A stretch of 8,539 bases of DNA from Microcoleaceae cyanobacterium UBA11344 (lineage in GTDB: Bacteria; Cyanobacteriota; Cyanobacteriia; Cyanobacteriales; Microcoleaceae): contig DMYK01000068.1 in assembly GCA_003483675.1 (NCBI GenBank), positions 1 through 8,539 on the forward strand, in the 5' to 3' direction. A program made the translations under genes and the position numbers. The notes below the pieces were generated by a model. That model searched no databases and was not told the DNA's origin. It saw only the letters and a list, made by a program, of their open reading frames with translations. Of this stretch, positions 1 to 6,863 are shown in pieces (positions within the stretch are counted from its first letter, which is position 1; every line of letters starts with the position of its first letter).

Positions 1-60
1 TTACTGCGACAAATGCTGCGCCAACTGGGATATGATGTCGCGGATTTTTGGCAATTTTAA
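1..60 (+). CDS. C-terminal end of an unidentified protein (partial)
   Basis: The window opens inside a + strand reading frame that stays open from base 1 and ends at TAA 58-60, encoding LLRQMLRQLGYDVADFWQF. The short tail alternates basic and hydrophobic residues as a real amphipathic C terminus would, but nineteen residues are too few to name a family. The stop is followed directly by an array of three palindromes, which suits the 3' end of a transcription unit converging on the RTX gene. The true gene starts outside the window. The alternative is that this is chance open frame. Confidence 0.45.
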   Translation, partial: LLRQMLRQLGYDVADFWQF

Positions 61-73
61 TGTTTGTAGTTTG

Positions 74-173
74 TAGGGTGCGCATTGCGCACCTTACTGT
101 AGTTTGTAGTAGTTTTTAGGGTGCGCATTGCGCACCTTACTTTAGTTTGTAGGGTGCGCATTGCGCACCTTAC
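74..173. repeat. Three copies of a 24-nt palindromic element
   Basis: Three identical 24-nt copies lie at 74-97, 117-140 and 150-173. Each begins TAGGG and ends CCTTAC. The centre, GGTGCGCATTGCGCACC (77-93, 120-136, 153-169), is a near-perfect palindrome with 7-8 bp arms around ATT. The copies are joined by T/G-rich linkers of 19 and 9 nt built from TTTGTAG-like pieces. The array sits between two convergent genes and each hairpin could stop transcription from either side. From memory this motif is a widely dispersed non-coding repeat in filamentous cyanobacteria; copy number in this genome cannot be judged here. Confidence 0.9.
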
Positions 174-181
174 GGTTTGGG

Positions 182-1090
182 TTATCCGAGGGCGATCGCC
201 CCGTCGGATAAAGAGGTAAACTGAAGTTGAGCCGGCGAAACATCCTTCACCAAACCCAAGATATTGCCAGTGCTAGCTTCCCGAATCACCGTCGCCTGAG
301 TATTTAACACTCTAAAATCAGCAGTTCGAGGATTTCCCGGAGGAAAAGGCCCGCTGCTGTCGTAATCTCTAGCATCACCAATAGTTAAAAACCGTTCAGT
401 CAAAACAACATCATTTCGCGTTAGTCCTCCCGCCAATCCAATTACATCACCTTGAGTCGGATTGTAATCGAGAATAAAATCTGCGGGCACTTCATCCACA
501 TTAAAATTGCCAGTTGGAAGCGGTTGATCTGAACCGAATACCCGCGAAGTTGCTCCCGTTTCTCTTCTGATCACAAACAAATCTGCGCCTTCTCCTCCCC
601 AAAGTTTGTCAATTCCAGCATCACCAATCAGAGTATCGTTGCCACTGTCTCCTACTAAATTATCATTCCCTTGACCGCCACGAATAAAGTCATTGCCCGT
701 ACCTCCATAGGCGTAGTCATCCCCTTGATTACCGCTGAGAATGTCATTGCCGCATTCTCCGTAAAGTATGTCAAAATCTTTACCGCCCCGAATAGTGTCG
801 CTACCACAAGCTCCGATTAAAGTATCAGTGCCAGCATTACCATTCATTAGTTCCGCAGCACCGGAACCTCGGACAAAATCGTTGCCGGCTAAGGCCCGCA
901 AACCCCCCGGAGTATTTCGCAGAATTCCGTTTGCTAATTGAACAATATCGTCATTGAGAGTCAGGTCAAAAAAGTTGGGGTCGCCTTGATTTGGCGGGCC
1001 AGTTAATAATTTGATGTTGGGGGGATCGGGAATAATTGGGTCAGAACTTTCAGAAGCGGCTCTAATTTCTCCGAGATTTGTTTCTAGCAT
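182..1090 (-). CDS. RTX (hemolysin-type calcium-binding repeat) protein
   Basis: This 302-residue protein contains about ten glycine- and aspartate-rich nonapeptide repeats of the GGxGxDxLx kind between residues 68 and 172 (for example GTGNDFIRGG and GDSGNDTLIG). In this family such repeats bind calcium and fold into a parallel beta-roll. Residues 1-60 form a proline-rich leader with no signal peptide or membrane segment. Residues 200-302 hold the beta-rich tail seen after RTX repeats (VPADFILDYNPTQGDVIGL). Export by a type I secretion system through a C-terminal signal is the family norm, but no ABC exporter or HlyD-like gene is in the window. The ATG is preceded by AGGAG about ten bases upstream on the - strand. 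Two cysteines (C95, C113) inside the repeats are unusual. The ligand, if any, is unknown; a surface, sheath or extracellular role is inference. Confidence 0.88.
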   Translation of the reverse strand: MLETNLGEIRAASESSDPIIPDPPNIKLLTGPPNQGDPNFFDLTLNDDIVQLANGILRNTPGGLRALAGNDFVRGSGAAELMNGNAGTDTLIGACGSDTIRGGKDFDILYGECGNDILSGNQGDDYAYGGTGNDFIRGGQGNDNLVGDSGNDTLIGDAGIDKLWGGEGADLFVIRRETGATSRVFGSDQPLPTGNFNVDEVPADFILDYNPTQGDVIGLAGGLTRNDVVLTERFLTIGDARDYDSSGPFPPGNPRTADFRVLNTQATVIREASTGNILGLVKDVSPAQLQFTSLSDGAIALG

Positions 1091-1131
1091 CCTAAGTTTC
1101 TCCTGTTTTGATGGAATTTGTTGACATTCTC

Positions 1132-1140
1132 ATTTTAACA
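1132..1140 (-). promoter_or_regulatory. Possible extended -10 of the RTX gene
   Basis: Read on the - strand this is TGTTAAAAT, which fits an extended -10 element (TGn plus TAAAAT, five of six to TATAAT). Transcription would begin about 35 bases before the RTX start codon. No good -35 lies at the usual distance, which is tolerated with an extended -10. This is motif matching only. Confidence 0.3.
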
Positions 1141-1250
1141 AAGGTTCCCATTAAGAAATCTGCGTGAATCTGCGGTTAAAACAATCAAATTAGTGTCAAA
1201 TTGTGCACAATCTTCAGGCAACAAGCCTTGCTTATTGACAGCAAGCCGTT

Positions 1251-1275
1251 GGCGAAGCCCTCGAAGAGGATCGCC
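1251..1275. repeat. Hairpin element of a cyanobacterial dispersed-repeat type
   Basis: Outer arms GGCGA (1251-1255) and TCGCC (1271-1275) enclose inner arms CCTC and GAGG around a GAA loop. The preceding AGCCGTTGGCGAAGCC and following GAGGATCGCC resemble a dispersed repeat I recognise from intergenic and spurious-ORF sequences in many filamentous cyanobacteria. It lies between two divergent genes, about 140 bases before eno, so it is not placed as a terminator for either. No function is known to me. Confidence 0.55.
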
Positions 1276-1391
1276 CAAATCCGCAAATATTTTGAACATA
1301 GCGACAATAACTCTGGGGATCGCGTACTCTATTACCCGTCAGCAGTCAGTTTCGCACAACCAACTGAATGCTAATTGTCATGAAACCTTGA

Positions 1392-2693
<1,302 letters not shown>

Positions 2694-2703
2694 CACTTGT
2701 TAA

Positions 2704-2832
2704 TCGGTAATTGGGAATGGGTAATTGGGAATCGGTAATTGGGAATGGGTAATTGGTAATCGGTAATCGGTTAGTTTTTAATTTTCATCACCAATGCCCA
2801 ATGCCCAATGCCCAATGCCCAATTACCAATTA
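2704..2832. repeat. Heptad-repeat inverted array, likely bidirectional terminator of eno and argC
   Basis: The left arm is a 14-bp unit (two heptads, GGTAATT then GGGAATG or GGGAATC) repeated at 2706-2719, 2720-2733, 2734-2747 and 2748-2761, with a partial copy to 2770. After a T-rich spacer the right arm consists of CCCAATG heptads at 2797-2803, 2804-2810 and 2811-2817 with variants either side, to 2831. The right arm is roughly the reverse complement of the left, so transcripts from either side can fold into a long imperfect hairpin. The array runs into the argC stop codon (2830-2832). Heptameric arrays of this kind are known in cyanobacteria as short tandemly repeated repetitive (STRR) sequences. 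Terminator function is inference. Confidence 0.85.
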
Positions 2833-3888
2833 AGGATAGAAAGCCAATTGTGGCAAACCCAAAGTTTCTTCCCAACCCATCATTAAGTTCATGCACTGAA
2901 TGGCTTGTCCGGCTTGACCTTTAATTAGATTGTCGATCGCCGACATCACAATTACTCTGTCAGTACGCGGATCGACTTCCACGCCGATATAACAAAGATT
3001 CGTGCCACAAGCCCATTTTGTTTGCGGATAAACCCCAGCAGGTAACACTTTTACCCAAGGACAATTGCGGTAAAAAGCGCTGAAAATGGTAATTAAATCT
3101 TCCCGCACTAATCCTGGATCGCGCAAATTTGCGTAAACAGTGGCCAGAATTCCCCGCACCATCGGAATTAAGTGGGGAGTAAATTGGACTTTAATATCTT
3201 GTCCGGCTAAATTGCTACAAATTTGCTCGATTTCTGGCGTGTGGCGGTGGCGGCCAACCCCATAAGCGCCCAGAGAACCCTCTGCTTCAGCCAACAACAG
3301 ACTAACTTCGGCTTTGCGACCCCCTCCCGAAGCACCTGATTTAGCATCGATAATTGCTGTTTCTGGCACGATGAGACCTTGTTTGAGCAAGGGTGCCAGG
3401 GCTAATAAACTAGCGGTGACGTAGCAGCCGGCACAGCCTACTAATTGAGCGTTTTTAATCCGATCGCGATACAATTCTGGCAAACCGTAAACAGCCGTTG
3501 CAGCTAAAGCAAAATCCGATCGATCGCCGCCGTACCAAGCTTTATAAGTGTCGAGATTTTCAAACCTGTAATCAGCCGACAAATCCAAGACTTTGCAGCC
3601 GCCTTCTATCAGCTTCGGTGCCATTTGGTAAGCCAAACCGTTAGGTAGTGACAGAAATACAACTTCACATTTTGCCGCTATTTTTTCTAAGTCGATCGCC
3701 TCGACTGTCAAATCAATGCAGTTAGTCAGATGGGGATAAAGGCTGGAATAAGGTTTTCCTGCACTGCTATCCCCGCCCAAATAAACTACTTTGGCCGCCG
3801 GGTGATCCGCCAGCAATCGTACAAGTTGCACGCCGCCGTACCCTGAAGCGCCGATAATTCCTACAGGCACAGGTCCAACATTTCCCAT
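2830..3888 (-). CDS. argC: N-acetyl-gamma-glutamyl-phosphate reductase
   Basis: ArgC performs the third step of arginine synthesis: NADPH-dependent reduction of N-acetylglutamyl phosphate to the semialdehyde, in the cytoplasm. The 352-residue length fits the family. The N-terminal Rossmann motif is [17 protein letters not shown] (10-26). The active-site cysteine is C155 in [10 protein letters not shown], and the catalytic histidine region is [13 protein letters not shown] (210-222). [11 protein letters not shown] (184-194) and the C-terminal [17 protein letters not shown] (320-336) are also typical. The start is backed by an AGGGG about ten bases upstream and by the usual cyanobacterial beginning [16 protein letters not shown]. 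The usual proline before G-C of the active-site motif is alanine (A153) and the one after C-Y is valine (V157). The gene is monocistronic, as is common for arg genes in cyanobacteria. Confidence 0.97.
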   Translation of the reverse strand: MGNVGPVPVGIIGASGYGGVQLVRLLADHPAAKVVYLGGDSSAGKPYSSLYPHLTNCIDLTVEAIDLEKIAAKCEVVFLSLPNGLAYQMAPKLIEGGCKVLDLSADYRFENLDTYKAWYGGDRSDFALAATAVYGLPELYRDRIKNAQLVGCAGCYVTASLLALAPLLKQGLIVPETAIIDAKSGASGGGRKAEVSLLLAEAEGSLGAYGVGRHRHTPEIEQICSNLAGQDIKVQFTPHLIPMVRGILATVYANLRDPGLVREDLITIFSAFYRNCPWVKVLPAGVYPQTKWACGTNLCYIGVEVDPRTDRVIVMSAIDNLIKGQAGQAIQCMNLMMGWEETLGLPQLAFYP

Positions 3889-3941
3889 TTTCTTTTACCC
3901 CTCAGCCCTTGAAATCTAAAAAACGCTTTAACTTTTGCTGC

Positions 3942-3974
3942 ATTGTACTACCAAATGGCAACTTTGGTAGTCAA
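3942..3974 (-). promoter_or_regulatory. Possible argC promoter with an operator-like inverted repeat in its spacer
   Basis: On the - strand TTGACT (3974-3969) and TACAAT (3947-3942) resemble -35 and -10 elements; transcription would start about 45 bases before argC. Their spacing, 21 bases, is longer than the standard 17. The spacer is filled by a perfect 9-bp inverted repeat, ACTACCAAA / TTTGGTAGT on the + strand (3947-3955 and 3963-3971) with a 7-base loop. A dyad in an over-long spacer is the layout of MerR-type regulation, but no regulator is encoded nearby and the identity of the binding protein is unknown. Confidence 0.4.
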
Positions 3975-4034
3975 GAATTGTGTTTTTTCTGGTGGAGGTG
4001 CGGCCCCTCCTAAGTTCCATAGAGAATTTGGTAA

Positions 4035-4059
4035 TTTTCGCGATCGACCGATCGCAAAA
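4035..4059. repeat. Double HIP1-like palindrome upstream of the cysA promoter
   Basis: GCGATCG (4040-4046) and CGATCGC (4049-4055) are perfect 7-bp arms around AC, flanked by TTTT (4035-4038) and AAAAA (4056-4060) that extend the symmetry past a single C bulge. It lies ten bases before a TTGACA -35 candidate. It may be two HIP1-derived sites that met by chance, a binding site, or a small hairpin. Confidence 0.6.
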
Positions 4060-4068
4060 ACCCTAGAA

Positions 4069-4099
4069 TTGACAAACCGATGTGCGATCGTGCTATAAA
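4069..4099 (+). promoter_or_regulatory. Probable cysA promoter
   Basis: A consensus -35 TTGACA (4069-4074) is followed, after a slightly long 19-base spacer, by an extended -10, TGCTATAAA (4091-4099, with TATAAA at 4094-4099). Transcription from about 4106 would give cysA a leader of about 190 bases containing three repeat types. It is the best sigma-70-like match noticed in the window. I see no recognisable activator site, although sulfur-starvation control by a LysR-type regulator is known for cys genes in some cyanobacteria. Confidence 0.5.
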
Positions 4100-4149
4100 A
4101 CTACTATTCCCCGACCTCAAAACCGGAGATTAACATTCTTCCCTCTTTG

Positions 4150-4206
4150 TACCCGCTCAGCTTCGCCGAAGGGCTTTCTTCCGTACCCTGAGCGAAGTCG
4201 AAGGGC
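4150..4206. repeat. Pair of related dispersed-repeat modules in the cysA leader
   Basis: Two modules both begin TACCC and end GAAGGGC: 4150-4174, containing CTTCGCCGAAG (an 11-nt palindrome at 4161-4171), and 4184-4206, containing CCTGAGCGAAGTCGAAGG. The second is a sequence I recognise as a very common dispersed bacterial repeat that produces spurious PYPERSRR-like peptides. Here it lies in the presumed 5' leader of cysA and can form a small hairpin. I infer no coding function. Confidence 0.65.
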
Positions 4207-4242
4207 CCTCTTCCCTCTTCCTTCTTCCTTCTTCCCTCTTCC
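4206..4242 (+). repeat. Pure-pyrimidine heptad array in the cysA leader
   Basis: Thirty-seven consecutive pyrimidines break into five exact heptads: CCCTCTT (4206-4212 and 4213-4219), CCTTCTT (4220-4226 and 4227-4233) and CCCTCTT (4234-4240), then CC. It is close to a mirror repeat and so could adopt a triplex (H-DNA) form under supercoiling. It ends about 53 bases before the cysA ATG. The strict 7-base period matches other arrays in this window. Confidence 0.85.
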
Positions 4243-4250
4243 ATCCATCC

Positions 4251-4275
4251 GTTACATCCGTTACATCCGTTACAT
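4251..4275 (+). repeat. 9-bp tandem repeat GTTACATCC before cysA
   Basis: GTTACATCC occurs at 4251-4259 and 4260-4268 with a partial copy GTTACAT at 4269-4275; two ATCC tetramers just before it (4243-4250) are in the same style. The tract ends 20 bases before the cysA start codon and occupies the place where a ribosome site would be expected. Slippage here would change the leader length without affecting the protein. Confidence 0.8.
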
Positions 4276-4295
4276 AATCCGTTGCCGAACTTCCT

Positions 4296-5312
4296 ATGGG
4301 CATAGTTGTCGAAAACGTATCAAAACAGTTTGGCAGTTTCCAAGCACTCGATCGAGTCAGCTTAGAAATTGAATCCGGTTCCCTAGTCGCATTGCTGGGC
4401 CCGTCCGGTTCAGGCAAGTCTACACTGCTGCGGCTGATTGCCGGTTTAGAAAAGCCCGACTCCGGCAAAATCTGGCTAACAGGTCAAGATACCACAAATA
4501 CCAGCGTCCAAGACCGCAACATTGGGTTTGTGTTTCAGCACTATGCGCTATTCAAGCACATGACAGTGCGGAAAAATATCGCTTTTGGGATGGCAATTCA
4601 GAAAACAGCACCTGCGAAAGTCAAATCGCGGGTAGAGGAATTGTTGAATTTGGTGCAGTTGGGAGGATTGGGCGATAGATACCCGTCGCAACTTTCAGGA
4701 GGCCAGCGACAGCGGGTAGCCCTTGCTAGAGCTTTGGCTGTGGAACCAAAAGTGCTGCTGTTGGACGAACCTTTCGGAGCACTTGATGCCAAAGTTCGCA
4801 AAGACTTGCGTGCTTGGTTGCGGCGACTGCACGACGAAGTACAAGTTACCACAGTCTTTGTGACTCACGATCAAGAAGAAGCGATGGAAGTTGCCGATCG
4901 AATTACAGTAATGAGTAAAGGTAAAATCGAACAAGTCGGCACACCCGCAGAAATTTACGACCATCCAGCTAGTGCTTTCGTAATGAGTTTTATCGGCTCA
5001 GTCAATGTCTTGCCCAGCAGTTCGAGGATGTTTCAAGACAACGGCTTTGACTCAGCCAACCCGGAGATGTTCTTGCGGCCCCATGACGTGGTAATTGAAA
5101 CTACAGAAAATAGTGCCACAGTGCCTGCGAGAATCAGTCGCTTGATTCATTTGGGATGGGAAATTCAGGTAGAATTGACCTTAGATGATGGTCAAGTTTT
5201 GAATGCTAGTTTGACTCGAGAAAAGTTTGATCAATTGCAGTTACAGCCGCAACAAAGAGTTTTTGTAAAGCCGAAAGATGCCAAATCTTTTCCGCTTTAT
5301 TATTCGATTTAA
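4296..5312 (+). CDS. cysA: Sulfate/thiosulfate ABC transporter ATP-binding protein
   Basis: The 338-residue protein is the cytoplasmic ATPase that would power the CysT/CysW sulfate permease. It has a full ABC domain: Walker [10 protein letters not shown] (35-43), Q81 of the Q-loop, signature LSGGQ (133-137), Walker B VLLLDEP (153-159) and the H-loop histidine H191 in [15 protein letters not shown]. After FIGSVNVLP (232-240) comes a C-terminal TOBE-like regulatory domain to the end, with FLRPHDVVI (259-267). That region and the N terminus [13 protein letters not shown] match CysA better than MalK, PotA or ModC, though substrate calls in this family carry some risk. No permease or binding-protein gene is adjacent, so partners must lie elsewhere. 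The ATG lacks a clear Shine-Dalgarno sequence and sits just after tandem repeats. The stop codon lies inside the left arm of the downstream hairpin. Confidence 0.93.
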   Translation: MGIVVENVSKQFGSFQALDRVSLEIESGSLVALLGPSGSGKSTLLRLIAGLEKPDSGKIWLTGQDTTNTSVQDRNIGFVFQHYALFKHMTVRKNIAFGMAIQKTAPAKVKSRVEELLNLVQLGGLGDRYPSQLSGGQRQRVALARALAVEPKVLLLDEPFGALDAKVRKDLRAWLRRLHDEVQVTTVFVTHDQEEAMEVADRITVMSKGKIEQVGTPAEIYDHPASAFVMSFIGSVNVLPSSSRMFQDNGFDSANPEMFLRPHDVVIETTENSATVPARISRLIHLGWEIQVELTLDDGQVLNASLTREKFDQLQLQPQQRVFVKPKDAKSFPLYYSI

Positions 5313-5358
5313 TCCCAAGACCGATTTGGGATTTTGGATGTGGGATTTGGGATTAAAA
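5308..5358 (+). terminator. Hairpin at the cysA stop codon with two alternative right arms
   Basis: TTTAATCCCAA (5308-5318), which includes the TAA stop, can pair 8 bp with TTGGGATT (5326-5333), which ends in a short T run, or 11 bp with TTGGGATTAAA (5347-5357). The right side is a heptad array: TTTGGGA (5325-5331), TTTTGGA (5332-5338), TGTGGGA (5339-5345) and TTTGGGA (5346-5352). Probably it ends cysA transcription and, with the next palindromes, separates cysA from the convergent hisF. Confidence 0.65.
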
Positions 5359-5387
5359 ACAACATAATACCCAGTATCTAACAGGAG

Positions 5388-5410
5388 AGGACAAGGCAAT
5401 GCTGTTTCCT
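5388..5410 (-). repeat. Degenerate palindrome of the GCATTGC-core type
   Basis: On the - strand this reads AGGAAACAGC, then ATT, then GCCTTGTCCT, so seven of ten arm positions pair. It shares the GCATTGC core with the palindrome at 5432-5452 and with the triple array at 74-173, and lies in the opposite orientation to its neighbour. It looks like an older, decayed copy. Confidence 0.5.
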
Positions 5411-5431
5411 TACCCCAAAATAACATTGTAG

Positions 5432-5452
5432 GGACAGGGCATTGCCCTGTCC
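5432..5452 (+). repeat. Perfect palindrome with a GCATTGC core
   Basis: Nine-bp arms GGACAGGGC and GCCCTGTCC enclose ATT. The copy is preceded by TTGTAGG (5427-5433), the same flank as the copies at 74-173, but the stem bases differ. It lies between convergent cysA and hisF, 46 bases beyond the hisF stop, and is a good bidirectional terminator candidate. Confidence 0.85.
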
Positions 5453-5497
5453 TGATTTCGGGTAATGTTAATTCCGATGCCACCGGATTTGATATGA

Positions 5498-6268
5498 CTA
5501 CTGCTGCCGCACCGGAACTTGGCATTTTGCCAGATAACTCTTAATTTCTCCTACGCTGAGTTGACCGTAATGCAGCAAGGAAGCCAGGAGTGCAGCTTCT
5601 GCTTTGCCCTCAGTCACGGCTTCGTAGATGTGGTGGCAGTTGCCGGCGCCACCGGAAGCAATGACCGGAATTTCGACAATTTCAGCAATACTTCGGGTTA
5701 ATTCCAAGTCGTAGCCAGCTTGAGTACCGTCAGAGTCCATGCTTGTTACCAGCAGTTCGCCCGCGCCCCGTTTTTCGACTTCCTTGGCCCAGGCGATCGC
5801 ATCTTTGCCCGTATTTTCTCGCCCTCCGCGCACGTACACATCCCAACCGGGATTGTCAGCGTCTTGGCGTTTGCGTGCGTCGATCGCCACTACAATACAC
5901 TGATTACCAAATCGATCGCTCGCTTTGTCGATCAAACCAGGATCACGCACCGCCGCTGAATTAATACTCACCTTATCGGCACCAGCCCTCAACAAACTTT
6001 TAATCATGTCTAAAGATTGGATACCGCCACCCACTGTCAAAGGGATAAATACTCGATCGGCAGTGCGGTACACTACATCAATCATAATATCCCGGTCTTC
6101 GTGAGTCGCCGTAATATCCAGAAACACCAACTCGTCAGCACCGGCATCATTGTAAACCTGAGCCATTTCTACGGGATCGCCAGCATCCTGAAGGTTGACA
6201 AAATTCACACCTTTGACCACGCGGCCGGCTTTTACATCCAGACAAGGCAAAATTCTCTTCGACAACAT
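5498..6268 (-). CDS. hisF: Imidazole glycerol phosphate synthase, cyclase subunit
   Basis: HisF joins ammonia from the HisH glutaminase to PRFAR, giving imidazole glycerol phosphate for histidine and AICAR for purine synthesis. The ATG at 6268 gives 256 residues, the family norm, and puts the two catalytic aspartates at D11 (ILPCLDV) and D130 (VVAIDARK), the numbering familiar from Thermotoga HisF. The (beta/alpha)8 phosphate-binding motifs are present: VGGGI (79-83) and ASGGAG near residue 219. GGAAG about eight bases before this ATG is a good ribosome site. A TTG five codons upstream (6283) is in frame but overlaps that site, so I prefer the ATG. The gene stands alone, without hisH or hisA beside it, and an intact active site suggests normal function. 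Confidence 0.97.
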   Translation of the reverse strand: MLSKRILPCLDVKAGRVVKGVNFVNLQDAGDPVEMAQVYNDAGADELVFLDITATHEDRDIMIDVVYRTADRVFIPLTVGGGIQSLDMIKSLLRAGADKVSINSAAVRDPGLIDKASDRFGNQCIVVAIDARKRQDADNPGWDVYVRGGRENTGKDAIAWAKEVEKRGAGELLVTSMDSDGTQAGYDLELTRSIAEIVEIPVIASGGAGNCHHIYEAVTEGKAEAALLASLLHYGQLSVGEIKSYLAKCQVPVRQQ

Positions 6269-6637
6269 AGAATTATCTTCCAATTTAATGACCGCCGCAG
6301 CGAGGAAAAGGCTTTGGCGAGGTCTGCAAAAAGATTAACTTAGTTGACAAATCTTAAAGATACCGGGTTAAAGAACTCTCGCTTTGCATACAAGCCCACG
6401 CCCCCCTACCGCCCGCCGAGGTTCGTGAGCCATTTTCCCACTTTTTTCTGCCCCCTCAAAATAAATAAAACTTGGTTCGGATTCGGAGCAGGCAGCATGA
6501 TCAGGTACAATCTTGGTAGACAGTCTGTTTTTACTGGTGGCTCCGGCGGTCTGAGAGTTATCCTTTCGGCAAAAGGCAGCAGATTTAACTTTCCTGAGCA
6601 ACCCTCGGACAGGAAAATCTGAAGCTTGATTGCAGAT

Positions 6638-6680
6638 CGAACCATAAATACCTTCGATCGCTCGATCGAATTGTGGTTCG
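6638..6680. repeat. Stem-loop with a GATCGATCG-type inner stem
   Basis: The inner arms TTCGATCG (6653-6660) and CGATCGAA (6663-6670) are a perfect 8 bp around CT. The outer arms CGAACCA (6638-6644) and TGGTTCG (6674-6680) are a perfect 7 bp. The internal loop is asymmetric, 8 bases on the left and 3 on the right. Fifteen pairs in 43 bases is more than I would expect by chance. It lies about 185 bases before the cyclase start codon. Confidence 0.7.
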
Positions 6681-6726
6681 GCAATCCTGAATGGTTCGGT
6701 GCATCGACGAGCGAGTAAACAATCTG

Positions 6727-6828
6727 AGATTTTAGAACAGCCGATTTGAGGTTTTTAAGTGGAACTCTCAGCGATCAGTCGCGCAGTCAATCTCAATCTA
6801 AAATCTTAAGTCGAAAACCTCAAATCGG
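6727..6828. repeat. Interleaved inverted repeats upstream of the cyclase gene
   Basis: CCGATTTGAGGTTTT (6741-6755) is the exact reverse complement of 6814-6828 (15 bp). AGATTTTAG (6727-6735) is the exact reverse complement of CTAAAATCT (6798-6806, 9 bp). The order A-B-A'-B' means the stems cross rather than nest, so both can form together only as a pseudoknot-like or cruciform-like structure. The right half also has a loose 7-base period (AATCTAA, AATCTTA, AGTCGAA, AACCTCA, AATCGGT from 6795 to 6829). It ends 35 bases before the cyclase start. Confidence 0.75.
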
Positions 6829-6863
6829 TTAATTTGGTGTCGTTTCTAGGACTGTGGTGACGA

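Larger units (their letters stand above)
6269..6863. other. 595-base non-coding divergent region between hisF and the cyclase gene
   Basis: Short open frames occur on both strands, but none has a good start, ribosome site or recognisable product. Contents: a GC-rich C-tract (about 6390-6420); TGGTTCGG three times (6473-6480, 6674-6681, 6692-6699); a hairpin CCTTT-CGGCA-AAAGG (6562-6576); a stem TTTCCTG / CAGGAAA (6590-6596 and 6610-6616); a larger stem-loop at 6638-6680; and interleaved inverted repeats at 6727-6828. A TTGACA at 6344-6349 has only a poor -10. Promoters for both flanking genes must be here, but I cannot place them. The run of stems upstream of the cyclase suggests a structured leader or a small RNA gene. 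Confidence 0.6.

Noticed and set aside
74..173. Possible short CRISPR array because of three identical palindromic repeats
   Set aside because: The spacers are only 19 and 9 nt, unequal and made of related T/G-rich sequence, and no cas gene or leader is present.
4082..4372. 96-residue open frame on + overlapping the start of cysA
   Set aside because: Its translation is that of the dispersed repeat (PYPERSRR) and tandem repeats (RYIRYIRYI), and it overlaps cysA in another frame.
4296..5312. Reading the ABC ATPase as a polyamine, maltose or molybdate importer subunit
   Set aside because: The N-terminal block, SVNVLP and the C-terminal domain fit CysA of cyanobacteria better; some residual uncertainty about substrate remains.
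6269..6283. Upstream TTG start for hisF adding five residues
   Set aside because: The TTG overlaps the ribosome site of the ATG at 6268, and the ATG gives the standard catalytic numbering D11 and D130.
6344..6373. TTGACA promoter candidate in the hisF-cyclase gap
   Set aside because: The only -10 at the right distance is TTAAAG, a poor match, and no gene follows for about 500 bases.
6551..6610. TPP-riboswitch-like CTGAGA and ACCCT pieces
   Set aside because: The spacing and surrounding stems do not match the THI element, and the downstream gene is a cyclase rather than a thiamine gene.
6344..6622. Open frames on both strands in the hisF-cyclase gap (also - strand 6368-6601 and 6406-6684)
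   Set aside because: The frames overlap each other, lack ribosome sites, and the peptides have no domain-like pattern; stem-loops explain the region better.
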